60,195 nucleotides of DNA from GCA-020343675 sp964462945 (GTDB lineage: Bacteria > Planctomycetota > Phycisphaerae > Sedimentisphaerales > Anaerobacaceae), in NCBI GenBank assembly GCA_964462945.1, contig CAYWZW010000028.1:1-60195 (forward strand), in the 5' to 3' direction. Position numbers and translations under genes: made by a program. Below, one piece after another: positions 26,818-35,112 of the stretch (position 1 is the first letter of the stretch; each line of letters begins with the position of its first letter). The notes beneath the pieces are model-generated. The model made no database searches. It was not told the origin of the DNA and saw only the letters and a program-made list of their open reading frames with translations.

Positions 26818-27123
26818 ATGAGAACCATACAGCAATTGCCGAACCTAAGCGATATAAGAAGTGTGCGTTCTGTTGGTGCCACATCCATCCCCAAGGTTAA
26901 GAGGCCGAGCCATCTCGAATTGTACGTGCTTGGCAGAGAGAAGGACAGGTTGGAAAAAGAGCTTGCCGCTCTGAACAAGAGAAGAAACACGGTCACGAGG
27001 AATTTGGCCGGCGTCAATGAACAGATCGAGAAATTGCAGCAAGAAGCTCTCGAGCAGCAGAAAAACAAGAACTATGAAAACGCACCTCAGAAACCACTCA
27101 AAACGCTCACTGTGAAATACTGA
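26818..27123 (+). CDS. GvpV-like coiled-coil gas vesicle protein
   Basis: A 101-residue protein. The first 40 residues are polar (SDIRSVRSVGATSIPKVKRP). They are followed by a strong coiled coil (LYVLGREKDRLEKELAALNK) and an EQIEKLQQEALEQQ segment. The layout, an N-terminal linker and a single C-terminal coiled coil in a gas vesicle operon, matches the small GvpV-type proteins of bacteria, but I assign this from memory of the pattern only. GGAGG precedes the ATG at nine bases. Confidence 0.55.
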   Translation: MRTIQQLPNLSDIRSVRSVGATSIPKVKRPSHLELYVLGREKDRLEKELAALNKRRNTVTRNLAGVNEQIEKLQQEALEQQKNKNYENAPQKPLKTLTVKY

Positions 27124-27192
27124 CAAATAACGTGCGTGTTCTCAATGGTGTGTGATTCCATGAACAGTTGAACGCTGTTAAAGGGGTAAAGA

Positions 27193-27723
27193 ATGGCTAA
27201 ACATGGACGCAAAAAGAACGAAGACCCGGATATTGACTTCGGTATAGGCAAGTTGAGCTTAGGGGGATTGTTCAAAGGGATTGAGAACCTCGTTGACCTG
27301 GCCGCTAAGCTCAAGGACGCGGGCGGCGAAATCAATAAAGAAAGCGAAATCGACTTGAGCAATCTTAAAGAAGGTATGAAAGGCGTATTCGGGGTTTCGG
27401 TCAAGACGGTGGTGGGAGGCAAAGCCGTGGTAGAGCCATTCGGAAATGTCAAGAAGACTCCTGAAGGGCCTAAAGTCGAGGAAGAAAGAGAACCTATCAC
27501 TGACGTTTTTGACGAGGACGAGGAAATCCGAATATATGCTGAAATGCCGGGAGTCAACGGGGAAGATATACGGTTAGACATGAAAGAGGATATCTTGGAT
27601 ATCTCAGCACAGACCGGAGACAGGAAGTATCACAAGGAGATCCTGCTCCCGTCAAAGGTGAACGCCGAAGCCATGACTTCTTCTTATAACAACGGCATCT
27701 TGGAAATCAAGGTGAAAAAGTGA
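27193..27723 (+). CDS. gvpH: gas vesicle Hsp20-like protein GvpH
   Basis: A 176-residue protein with a glycine-rich N-terminal part (FGIGKLSLGGLFKGIENLVDL) and a C-terminal alpha-crystallin-like domain from about residue 100: EIRIYAEMPGVNGEDIRLDM, ILDISAQ, YHKEILLPSKVN and the final NNGILEIKVKK. This is the GvpH type of small heat-shock protein, thought to hold Gvp proteins soluble before assembly. AAAGGGG precedes the start. Its stop is followed immediately by the ATP-binding Get3-like gene, so the two are likely translated together. Confidence 0.85.
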   Translation: MAKHGRKKNEDPDIDFGIGKLSLGGLFKGIENLVDLAAKLKDAGGEINKESEIDLSNLKEGMKGVFGVSVKTVVGGKAVVEPFGNVKKTPEGPKVEEEREPITDVFDEDEEIRIYAEMPGVNGEDIRLDMKEDILDISAQTGDRKYHKEILLPSKVNAEAMTSSYNNGILEIKVKK

Positions 27724-28659
27724 ATGGCATTGGAAGGGCTCAAGGATGCTTCGCTGAAGTTGATCCTGTTCGGCGGCAAAGGCGGCGTGGGAAAGACGAC
27801 GTGTGCATGTGCCACGGGTCTGCATTTGGCCGAAGTTTTCAAGACATTGCTTTGCTCTACGGATCCGGCCCATTCACTTGCTGACAGCTTGGGACAAGAA
27901 CTTGGCGACCAGCCTAAAAAGGTAAAAGGGATACGAAACCTGAGTGCTCTTGAAGTCAATGCGGAAAATGCTCTTTCAAAATTCAAAACTGAACACGGTG
28001 GCCAGATAAGAAAAATCCTTGAAACGGGTACCAACTTGGATTCTGAGGACATCGACTCCATTCTTGCGTTGCCCATACCCGGAATGGATGAGGTCATGGG
28101 TCTCAAGACAATGATCGATCTGATAGAAAAGGCGGAATTTGACAAATACGTTGTAGATACCGCACCGACGGGTCATGCCTTGCGACTCTTGACCTCACCG
28201 GGATTGTTGGATGATTGGGTCAAAGTGATGGGCAGGATGAGATGGAAGTACAGGTATATCGTTGAGACGTTTGCCGGCAGGTATAACGCCGATGAAGGCG
28301 ACGACTTTTTGCTGTCCATGAAGAAGACGATAAAAAAGATAGAGGATTTGCTCCGCGACCAGAACAGGTGTGAATTTATAGTGGTTACGATTCCGGAGGA
28401 CATGGCCATCTCAGAGACTGCTCGGCTGACAGCCAGCTTGGATAAATATGGGATAAGAGTTAAACAACTGGTAATGAATAATGTCCTGCAATCCGATGAC
28501 TGCCGGTTTTGCAGAGCAAAGAGACAGGAACAGGACAAGTACATAAGCCAGGTCAAAAAAAGGATTGGCAGTCTGACAACAACCATTATCCCCTCATGTT
28601 CTCATGAGGTCAAAGGACTGCGGGCTTTGAAAGATTTCAACAGCTTCTTGTTCAGCTAA
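27724..28659 (+). CDS. Get3/ArsA/TRC40-family ATPase
   Basis: A 311-residue deviant P-loop ATPase: FGGKGGVGKTTCACATG, switch I STDPAHSLADSLGQE, DTAPTGHALRLL and a CxxC pair in DDCRFCRAK, which in Get3 proteins coordinates zinc at the dimer interface. In eukaryotes such ATPases carry tail-anchored membrane proteins; in bacteria some drive arsenite pumps, but no arsB, arsD or arsR is here. Lying between gvpH and the CDC48-like gene it probably shields a hydrophobic client such as a GvpA-family or vesicle-associated protein. The start directly abuts the gvpH stop. Confidence 0.85.
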   Translation: MALEGLKDASLKLILFGGKGGVGKTTCACATGLHLAEVFKTLLCSTDPAHSLADSLGQELGDQPKKVKGIRNLSALEVNAENALSKFKTEHGGQIRKILETGTNLDSEDIDSILALPIPGMDEVMGLKTMIDLIEKAEFDKYVVDTAPTGHALRLLTSPGLLDDWVKVMGRMRWKYRYIVETFAGRYNADEGDDFLLSMKKTIKKIEDLLRDQNRCEFIVVTIPEDMAISETARLTASLDKYGIRVKQLVMNNVLQSDDCRFCRAKRQEQDKYISQVKKRIGSLTTTIIPSCSHEVKGLRALKDFNSFLFS

Positions 28660-28680
28660 GGCCGAAGAAAGGCACCTCGT

Positions 28681-30816
28681 ATGGGAGAATTCAAGGTCAA
28701 GGAGGCTTTGCCTAAAGATGTGGGAAGGGCCATCGCCCGAATTGACCCGGAGGACATGAAGAGTCTGGGCCTGGACGTGGGCCAGGCTGTAGAGATAGAA
28801 GGTAAGAGGAAGACTGTTGCCAAGGCCATGCCTTGCTATGCTGACGACAGAGGGAAAAAGATAGTTCAGATCGACGGTATCACAAGAGAGAACGCGAAAG
28901 TCGGTCTGGACGAAAAGGTAACTATCGAGAAAGTCGAGAGCAAGCCCGCCCGAAAGATAACGCTTTCTCCTTTGACAACGGCGGGCATACTTCAAAAAGA
29001 CAAAGATGCTAAATACATCGGGTCTTTGCTCGAAGGCCTGCCTTTAACCCGCGGCGACAAGATAAGGGCCCGGTTGTTTGGCGCTAAAACATGTGACTTT
29101 GCGGTGGAGGACACCGTCCCTGACGGCGCGGTATCGGTCAGTTCGAGCACCTTAATAAGAGTAAAATCAGAAGAGGCCAAGCTTGAGAAAGCCAAGGTGT
29201 CGTACGAAGACATTGGCGGGCTCGGTACGCAGGTTCAACGAATCAGGGAGATGATTGAGCTGCCTCTGAAATATCCCGAAGTGTTTGAAAGGCTTGGTAT
29301 CGAAGCGCCCAAAGGAGTCTTCATGTACGGACCGCCGGGCACGGGCAAGACGTTAACCGCTCGAGCCGTGGCCAATGAAACGGATGCGTATTTCGTTAGC
29401 ATAAGCGGCCCTGAAATTATGGGGAAATTCTACGGCGAATCTGAGGCACGTTTGCGAAGCGTTTTTGAAGATGCCCAGAAACACGCGCCTGCCATAATCT
29501 TCATTGATGAGATAGATGCCATTGCACCCAAACGAGAAGATATGGGCAGTGAAAAGCAGGTTGAAAGGCGCGTCGTATCTCAGCTCCTGGCGCTGATGGA
29601 TGGCTTGGAATCGCGGGGACACGTCATAGTCATTGGTGCAACAAATATTCCTAATACTATAGATCCCGCTCTAAGACGGCCGGGCCGATTCGACAGAGAG
29701 ATTTCGATTCCTATACCTGATAAGAATGGACGCTTGGAGATCATAGAAATCCATACGCGAGGGATGCCGCTGGCTAAAGACGTCGATTTGGGAAGATTGG
29801 CCGAGATTACTCACGGATTTGTCGGAGCGGATTTGGAAGCTCTGGCCAGGGAAGCGGCAATGTCTGCCTTGAGGAAGATTCTGCCGAAAATTGATTTTGA
29901 ATTGTCAGACATTCCTTATGAAACGCTGCTCAAATTGGAAATAACAATGGACAATTTCCTTGAAGCCCTGAAGGAAATCGAGCCATCCGCAATAAGGGAA
30001 GTATTTGTTGAGGTGCCGGACGTGAAGTGGTCGGACGTAGGGGGCCTTGAGAACGTCAAACAAGAGCTTAAAGAGGCCGTAGAATGGCCTGTCAAGTATC
30101 CAGATGTTTTTAAGAAGGCAAATACAAATCCGCCGAAAGGAATCTTGCTTTATGGCCGGCCCGGGACCGGAAAGACTCTTTTAGCCAAGGCCGTTGCCAA
30201 CGAAAGCGGCGTCAATTTTATCTCGATTAAAGGCCCGCAGCTTATCAGCCGCTACGTGGGTGAATCGGAACGGGGAGTCAGGGAAACGTTTCGAAAGGCA
30301 AAGCATGCGGCACCGACCATACTCTTCTTTGACGAGATCGACAGTCTTGTGCCCAGAAGAGGTTCAAGCTCTACCGATGCCCACGTGACCGAAAGAGTCA
30401 TTAGTCAATTCCTGACCGAGATGGACGGGATCGAAGAGCTTAAAGGCGTTGTTGTTTTAGCGGCGACGAACAGGTTGGACCTGGTTGATCCTGCTATCCT
30501 GCGAAGCGGCCGATTTGACCTGTTATTTGAGCTGCCCCTGCCCGACCGGAAAACGCGGGAAGAAATTTTCAAGATACATACGAAGAATAAACCCCTTGCC
30601 GCAAATGTTGATTTGACGGAGCTGGCCGACAAAACCGACAACAGAACCGGTTCGGACATTGAGTTTGTCTGTCGCAAGGCCTCCATGTTCGCGGTAAGAG
30701 AATATATCGAGCACAATTCAGCGCAAAAGCAAACACGTGCAAACGGAGAGCTTGAGGTATCCCGGCAGCATTTTGAGCAGGCTCTCAGAATGCTGAACGA
30801 CCAAAACGGCAAGTAG
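28681..30816 (+). CDS. CDC48/VAT-type double AAA+ ATPase
   Basis: A 711-residue unfoldase with the full CDC48 layout: N-domain (about 1-165, double-psi barrel then a small second lobe), D1 with Walker A GPPGTGKT (K223) and Walker B IIFIDEID, and D2 with Walker A GRPGTGKT (K498) and ILFFDEID. Pore-loop regions KFYGESEAR and RYVGESERG are present. Such hexamers extract and unfold proteins; they are typical of archaea and eukaryotes and patchy in bacteria. AAAGG lies about eight bases upstream. Embedding in a gas vesicle operon suggests remodelling or recycling of vesicle proteins, an inference. Confidence 0.93.
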   Translation: MGEFKVKEALPKDVGRAIARIDPEDMKSLGLDVGQAVEIEGKRKTVAKAMPCYADDRGKKIVQIDGITRENAKVGLDEKVTIEKVESKPARKITLSPLTTAGILQKDKDAKYIGSLLEGLPLTRGDKIRARLFGAKTCDFAVEDTVPDGAVSVSSSTLIRVKSEEAKLEKAKVSYEDIGGLGTQVQRIREMIELPLKYPEVFERLGIEAPKGVFMYGPPGTGKTLTARAVANETDAYFVSISGPEIMGKFYGESEARLRSVFEDAQKHAPAIIFIDEIDAIAPKREDMGSEKQVERRVVSQLLALMDGLESRGHVIVIGATNIPNTIDPALRRPGRFDREISIPIPDKNGRLEIIEIHTRGMPLAKDVDLGRLAEITHGFVGADLEALAREAAMSALRKILPKIDFELSDIPYETLLKLEITMDNFLEALKEIEPSAIREVFVEVPDVKWSDVGGLENVKQELKEAVEWPVKYPDVFKKANTNPPKGILLYGRPGTGKTLLAKAVANESGVNFISIKGPQLISRYVGESERGVRETFRKAKHAAPTILFFDEIDSLVPRRGSSSTDAHVTERVISQFLTEMDGIEELKGVVVLAATNRLDLVDPAILRSGRFDLLFELPLPDRKTREEIFKIHTKNKPLAANVDLTELADKTDNRTGSDIEFVCRKASMFAVREYIEHNSAQKQTRANGELEVSRQHFEQALRMLNDQNGK

Positions 30817-30870
30817 ATGATGGAGTGCGTGAGTTCATCCCTGCTTTCAGCGGTTTGATAAATGGGTCTT

Positions 30871-30897
30871 AGGGAAGGGACCGGCAAACCCTTCCCT
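30871..30897 (+). promoter_or_regulatory. hairpin that could mask the next ribosome binding site
   Basis: AGGGAAGGG (30871-30879) pairs perfectly with CCCTTCCCT (30889-30897). No T run follows, so it is not a standard terminator. The 3' arm could instead pair with the ribosome binding site GAAAGGG at 30904-30910, seven bases downstream, giving two mutually exclusive folds. The 100-base gap it occupies is the longest in the middle of the operon. Confidence 0.45.
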
Positions 30898-30916
30898 TGG
30901 AATGAAAGGGTTTGTC

Positions 30917-32020
30917 ATGAGCAAGAGAGGCAAATACGTGTATGGAGTCATAAACTCCGGCACTGAGGAGAGTTTTGATCTGGGCGGGATTGTAGGCTTT
31001 GAAGATATCTATCCCTTGCGAAGCCCCGCCGAAGTTGTCAGCAGCAGCGAAAACTCCAAATGGGCATATACCATTTCATTCCGGGACATAGCGGCGGTTG
31101 TAAAAGATTCGGAAATAGTTGATTACAACCACGTGCCCAAGGAAACCCTGGCCAGAGTGCTTGTCAGCCACCAGCAGTTAGTGGAAAAGGTAATGACCGA
31201 ACACACAATTATCCCCATGAAATTGGGGACTTTCGCTGAAAGCGAAGAAGAAATTGAGCAGATCCTGGCCAGGGAATACGGAACGATCAAAAACATATTT
31301 GAACGAGTGCACAACGCCATAGAAATTGATGTGGTCGCCACGCTAAACGATTTGGGCTCCTTTCTGCGGGAAGTCTCACAGGAAGAGCAGATCAAGACGC
31401 TCAGGCAATCACTTCTGAGCAAAGGAAACGGCGTGACCGTGGACGATCAGATGAGGGTGGGTGTGCTGGTCAAGAGGTGTTCAGACAAGAGAAAGGCGGA
31501 GTATGCCGACCGGATACAAACAGCTTTGAAGGAAGTATCCGACGGTTTCAAGGCTCACGATTTAATGGATGACAGAATGGTGCTCAATACAGCTTTTCTT
31601 TTGAACCGCAACAGACAGAAGGATTTCGAGCGGACAATAGAGGATATCGATAATGGATTTGAAGGAAAACTGAACTTCAGATGTGTAGGCCCGCTTCCAC
31701 CATACAGCTTTTATACCCTCGAGATAAAGAAGCCGCAGTTTGAGCAGATAGACTGGGCCAGGAAGCAGTTAGGTCTTGCGAGCGGTTTTGTGACTGCCGA
31801 AGATATTAAGAAGGCTCATCGAAGGTTAGCTTTAACCTGTCATCCGGACAAAAACCAAAATACTCCGGACACGCAGAAGAAATTTGACGAGATGACCCGG
31901 GCCTACAAAATGCTTTTGGATTACTGCAGAGCATCCAACCAGGCGGAAGGCAGCCGGGGCTGCTACCTCAATGAGGACGCTTTCGAGGAGGATGCCGTAT
32001 TGGTTACTACTGTGGGCTGA
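30917..32020 (+). CDS. GvpF/L protein with C-terminal J domain
   Basis: A 367-residue two-domain protein. Residues 5-270 are a GvpF/L domain, with GKYVYGVINSG at the start, TIIPMKLGTFAES in the middle and VGPLPPYSFYTLEIK at the end of the domain. Residues 283-337 form a J domain with the HPD tripeptide at 309-311 (RRLALTCHPDKN) and helix KKFDEMTRAYKMLLD. J domains recruit Hsp70 (DnaK) and stimulate its ATPase. The fusion would bring DnaK to the GvpF/L assembly complex that adapts GvpA for shell growth. AAAGGG precedes the ATG at 30917. No dnaK lies in the window. Confidence 0.85.
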   Translation: MSKRGKYVYGVINSGTEESFDLGGIVGFEDIYPLRSPAEVVSSSENSKWAYTISFRDIAAVVKDSEIVDYNHVPKETLARVLVSHQQLVEKVMTEHTIIPMKLGTFAESEEEIEQILAREYGTIKNIFERVHNAIEIDVVATLNDLGSFLREVSQEEQIKTLRQSLLSKGNGVTVDDQMRVGVLVKRCSDKRKAEYADRIQTALKEVSDGFKAHDLMDDRMVLNTAFLLNRNRQKDFERTIEDIDNGFEGKLNFRCVGPLPPYSFYTLEIKKPQFEQIDWARKQLGLASGFVTAEDIKKAHRRLALTCHPDKNQNTPDTQKKFDEMTRAYKMLLDYCRASNQAEGSRGCYLNEDAFEEDAVLVTTVG

Positions 32021-32021
32021 C

Positions 32022-32789
32022 ATGCAAAAAGAAGGAAAATATATCTATTGCATAATAGAGACGAAACAGGAACGTAATTTTGGTCCTATCGGAATCGGCG
32101 GGCAGGGCAACGAGGTCCTGACCATCGGTTATGACGATCTGAGTATGGTCGTGAGCAGCTATCCCCTGACCAGGATTACTGTAAACAAGGACAACATGCT
32201 GACTCACCAGAAGATCATTGAGCAAGTGATGCAGGAGTTTGACGGCGTGCTGCCGGTCCGGTTTGGAACCATTGCTTCCAGCGCCGATGAGGTCAGAAAC
32301 CTGCTTGATAGAAGATGCAGGGAATTTAAGACGGCCTTAAGGGACATGGACCACAAAATAGAGCTGGGTGTAAAAAGTATATGGACGAACATGGGGGCCA
32401 TCTTCGATGAAATCGTGCACGAGAACAAAACAATAAGAAACCTCAAAACAGTCATCGAAGAGCAGGACGGTGAGGATGCTCAGGCGAAAATGAGTGTTGG
32501 CCGGCTTGTGAAACAGGCATTGGATAGGAAGAAACAGAAACAGGCAGAAGAGCTCGTCAACAGGCTCAAAAGGACAGCCGTTGAGTACAAGCTCAATGAC
32601 ACAATAGGTGATGAAATGTTCATGAACGCTGCTTTCTTGACGGATAAGGGAAGAGAAAAGGAATTCGACAACATCATGGACGATCTAAGCGACCAGTTCA
32701 AAGAGAGGGCAAGGTTTCTCTATACAGGGCCGCTGCCGGTATTTAACTTTGTCAACATCGTCATATATCCGGAAGAATGGGAGAAGTAA
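32022..32789 (+). CDS. gas vesicle protein GvpF/L, paralogue 2
   Basis: A 255-residue GvpF/L-type protein: EGKYIYCIIETK, LPVRFGTIASSADEV, NDTIGDEMFMNAAFLTDKG and a closing YTGPLPVFNFVNIVIYPEEW. The two-domain GvpF/L fold binds GvpA and helps start vesicle growth. Start at 32022, two bases after the stop of the J-domain paralogue. It is most similar to the next gene, sharing the FGPxGIGGxGxxxxT block near residue 20, so these two look like a tandem duplication. Confidence 0.9.
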   Translation: MQKEGKYIYCIIETKQERNFGPIGIGGQGNEVLTIGYDDLSMVVSSYPLTRITVNKDNMLTHQKIIEQVMQEFDGVLPVRFGTIASSADEVRNLLDRRCREFKTALRDMDHKIELGVKSIWTNMGAIFDEIVHENKTIRNLKTVIEEQDGEDAQAKMSVGRLVKQALDRKKQKQAEELVNRLKRTAVEYKLNDTIGDEMFMNAAFLTDKGREKEFDNIMDDLSDQFKERARFLYTGPLPVFNFVNIVIYPEEWEK

Positions 32790-32791
32790 AG

Positions 32792-33559
32792 ATGGAGACA
32801 GCGACCAAGGAAGGCAAATATATATACTGTGTCATAGACTCGAATCAGCCTCAGTCTTTCGGTCCTCTGGGGATAGGTGGGCGAGGTGACCAGCTCCATA
32901 CGGTCTGTTTCAACGATATTTCAGCGGTGGTCAGCGACGCCCCGATGAAGAAGTATAGGGTCTCGCGGGAGAATTCTCTTGCCCACGAAATGGCTATCGA
33001 AAGGGCGATGACCGAATATACCGCCCTGCCGGTAAGATTCGCCACCGTGGCTGAAGATCAGGAGAAAGTCAGGAGAATACTGACAAGAGAGTATGACAAA
33101 TTCAGAGAGATGTTGAATGACGTCAAAGACAAAGTGGAGCTTGGCCTCAAAGCAATGTTTCAGGAAAACGCTGTTTATAAGGACATTCTGGAAAGGTATG
33201 GGAATATAAGGTTGCTGAAAGAGAAGCTTGCGAAATGTACCCGCGAGAAGTCTCACTATGAGCGTGTCCAGATCGGCGAGATGGTCGAGGAGGCTTTGCG
33301 GACAGAGAAGGAAATCGTTAAGGCTGATATTCTGAGTGTCCTGGAACCCCTGGCGGCTGAGGTCAAGATGAATGACACGTATGGTGAGCTGATGATTGTG
33401 AATGCCGCCTTTTTCGTGGAAAGGAAAAGAGAAGCTGATTTTGATCGGCAGATTCAGAAGCTCGATGACAAGTACGCTGAAAAAGTAACATTCAGATATG
33501 TAGGTCCATTGCCCCCTTTTAATTTCGTAGATATCAGGATCAATACCGAGGATTACTGA
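32792..33559 (+). CDS. gas vesicle protein GvpF/L, paralogue 3
   Basis: A 255-residue GvpF/L-type protein with EGKYIYCVIDSNQ, ALPVRFATVAEDQE, MNDTYGELMIVNAAFFVERK and YVGPLPPFNFVDIRI. The ATG at 32792 has GGGAG at good spacing; an in-frame alternative at 32777 overlaps the preceding gene. It has the same length as paralogue 2. Five copies in one operon suggest subunits of a hetero-oligomeric initiation complex and not simple redundancy. Confidence 0.9.
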   Translation: METATKEGKYIYCVIDSNQPQSFGPLGIGGRGDQLHTVCFNDISAVVSDAPMKKYRVSRENSLAHEMAIERAMTEYTALPVRFATVAEDQEKVRRILTREYDKFREMLNDVKDKVELGLKAMFQENAVYKDILERYGNIRLLKEKLAKCTREKSHYERVQIGEMVEEALRTEKEIVKADILSVLEPLAAEVKMNDTYGELMIVNAAFFVERKREADFDRQIQKLDDKYAEKVTFRYVGPLPPFNFVDIRINTEDY

Positions 33560-33561
33560 CG

Positions 33562-33792
33562 ATGTTTCTGATCGATAGCATACTGCTTGCACCGCTGAAG
33601 GGGATCATCTGGATGGGGCGAAAACTGAGCGATATGGCTCAAGAAGAGATCTCTGATGAAGGTCGCATAAAAGAAGAGCTCATGCGGCTGCAATTGCAGT
33701 TTGAACTGGATGAGATTAGTCAGCCGGAATACGACCGGAAGGAAAAAGAGCTTTTAGACAGGCTGGATTCCGTTACAAATGCAAGAGAGTAG
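33562..33792 (+). CDS. gvpG: gas vesicle protein GvpG
   Basis: A 76-residue accessory protein. It opens with the short hydrophobic LLAPLKGIIWMGRKL typical of GvpG, then a charged helix (EEISDEGRIKEELMRLQLQF) and the closing YDRKEKELLDRLD. GvpG works with GvpF/L in early assembly. It starts two bases after the stop of GvpF/L paralogue 3 and is followed by gvpO after 12 bases. Confidence 0.9.
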   Translation: MFLIDSILLAPLKGIIWMGRKLSDMAQEEISDEGRIKEELMRLQLQFELDEISQPEYDRKEKELLDRLDSVTNARE

Positions 33793-33804
33793 GAGATTTA
33801 GAAA

Positions 33805-34068
33805 ATGACTGGCATTGAAGAAGCGAAGAACGCGGCCATGGAGTTCTTACAAAGGGCCGTCAACACACACGACGTGAAGGTTATTGGCGCAACAAAGGTT
33901 GACAACCAGTGGCATGTCGAAGCCGAAGTGTACGAAGAGAATTCTTTCTTGAAGTCCCTTGGACTCCCTACGAGAGTGCAGGACAGAAACATCTATGAAG
34001 TCAGGCTGAATGATAATCTGGAAGTGGAATCCTACGAGCGTCAGGGCCATGCGCTGACGGCCGGCTAA
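33805..34068 (+). CDS. gvpO: gas vesicle protein GvpO
   Basis: An 87-residue cytosolic protein with the GvpO pattern: helix EEAKNAAMEFLQRAV, strand DVKVIGATKVDNQWHVEAEV, and NIYEVRLNDNLEVESYERQG. GvpO is essential for vesicle formation in haloarchaea, but its exact step is unresolved. The start has AGGAG-like sequence ahead. It lies between gvpG and GvpF/L paralogue 4. Confidence 0.88.
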   Translation: MTGIEEAKNAAMEFLQRAVNTHDVKVIGATKVDNQWHVEAEVYEENSFLKSLGLPTRVQDRNIYEVRLNDNLEVESYERQGHALTAG

Positions 34069-34086
34069 TCTATCAGAGGTGCAGTC

Positions 34087-34962
34087 ATGGCAGAAGAAAA
34101 GCAGCTTATCTACCTGTATTGTGTTACAGATAGAGAGCCGAAGCTGGAACAAACAAAAGCCTTGGAAAGTGACCTCTATTATGTCCGCAGGGAAGGCCTT
34201 TATGCGGTAGCCGGTAAAGTTGAGGAGCGGGAATTTGGCGAGGAAGGCCTCAGAAGAAATATGGCTGATTTTCATTGGGCCCAGTCCAAGGCAAGTGGAC
34301 ATGAAATGATAATAGAACGGGTTATGACCGGCACGGATGTAATCCCCTTTAGGTTTGGGACGCTCTTTAGCACAGAGGACAGCCTGGAAGGGATGCTTGG
34401 GCAATACGGGGATGAGTTTAAGGCGATTCTAAGAAGGCTGGCAAACAAACAGGAATGGGGCCTCAAGATCTATTGTGATCCGGAAAAGCTGAAAGCTGGT
34501 TTTCTCGGCGGCGAGGAGAGAATCCTGGAAATAGAGGACGAAATCAAAACATCCTCCATGGGTAAAGCCTATTTTCTTAATAAAAGGAAAGATGCGCTGC
34601 TGGAGAGAGCCCTGAATGAAAGAATTGACGCATGTAGCCGGGAAAGTTTCGAGCTGTTGAAGGCGTTGAGTTTTGAAGCGCGCATAAATAGGCTGCTGCC
34701 AAAGGAAGTAACCGAGCGGGAAGAAGACATGGTTTTGAATGCTGCTTTCCTGGTTCATAAGGCCGAGGCAAACGACTTTCTGGCCACGGCGGATACGTTG
34801 AAAACGCACTACGAAAACGAGGGGCTTGTCATCGATTGTACCGGCCCATGGCCGCCGTACAATTTCTGTGGTCTTTCGACAAGAGAAGGGCAAAACGGGC
34901 AGCGTAATGACAAAATCAGGAAATGTAACTCTCTTGGAAATCTTGGACAGGGTCCTGGATAA
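34087..34962 (+). CDS. gas vesicle protein GvpF/L, paralogue 4
   Basis: A 291-residue GvpF/L-type protein: LIYLYCVTDREP at the start, VIPFRFGTLFSTEDSLEGM, VLNAAFLVHKAEANDF and CTGPWPPYNFCGLS. It differs from paralogues 1-3 by GPWPPYNF in place of GPLPPFNF and by a longer insert, resembling paralogue 5 in this. Its 3' end overlaps the next gene by 56 bases in another frame, so its last 20 residues may be dispensable. Confidence 0.9.
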   Translation: MAEEKQLIYLYCVTDREPKLEQTKALESDLYYVRREGLYAVAGKVEEREFGEEGLRRNMADFHWAQSKASGHEMIIERVMTGTDVIPFRFGTLFSTEDSLEGMLGQYGDEFKAILRRLANKQEWGLKIYCDPEKLKAGFLGGEERILEIEDEIKTSSMGKAYFLNKRKDALLERALNERIDACSRESFELLKALSFEARINRLLPKEVTEREEDMVLNAAFLVHKAEANDFLATADTLKTHYENEGLVIDCTGPWPPYNFCGLSTREGQNGQRNDKIRKCNSLGNLGQGPG

Positions 34963-35110
34963 AGGCGTAGTTATATCAGGGGACATGGTTATATCCGTAG
35001 CGGACGTGGACCTCATCTATTTGGGGCTGAAAGTCCTGCTCAGCTCTGTGGAGACCATGGAGAAGTTGAGAGGTTCGCCCTTTACCGGACCGATGCAGGA
35101 GGCAAGATAG
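34907..35110 (+). CDS. short GvpA-family protein (GvpS/GvpM-like)
   Basis: A 67-residue member of the GvpA superfamily: TLLEILDRVLDKGVVISGDM then VADVDLIYLGLKVLLSSVETM. It lacks the aromatic and charged positions of the major subunit (GDMVISVADVDLIY in place of DAWVRLSLVGIELL), as in the minor proteins GvpJ, GvpM and GvpS. These are thought to form the vesicle tips or nucleate assembly. The ATG at 34907 lies inside the end of GvpF/L paralogue 4, giving tight coupling. Confidence 0.85.
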   Translation: MTKSGNVTLLEILDRVLDKGVVISGDMVISVADVDLIYLGLKVLLSSVETMEKLRGSPFTGPMQEAR

Positions 35111-35112
35111 CT

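Noticed and set aside
27724..28659. Arsenic resistance locus
   Set aside because: The ATPase is ArsA-like, but no arsB, arsC, arsD or arsR is present; gas vesicle context is stronger.
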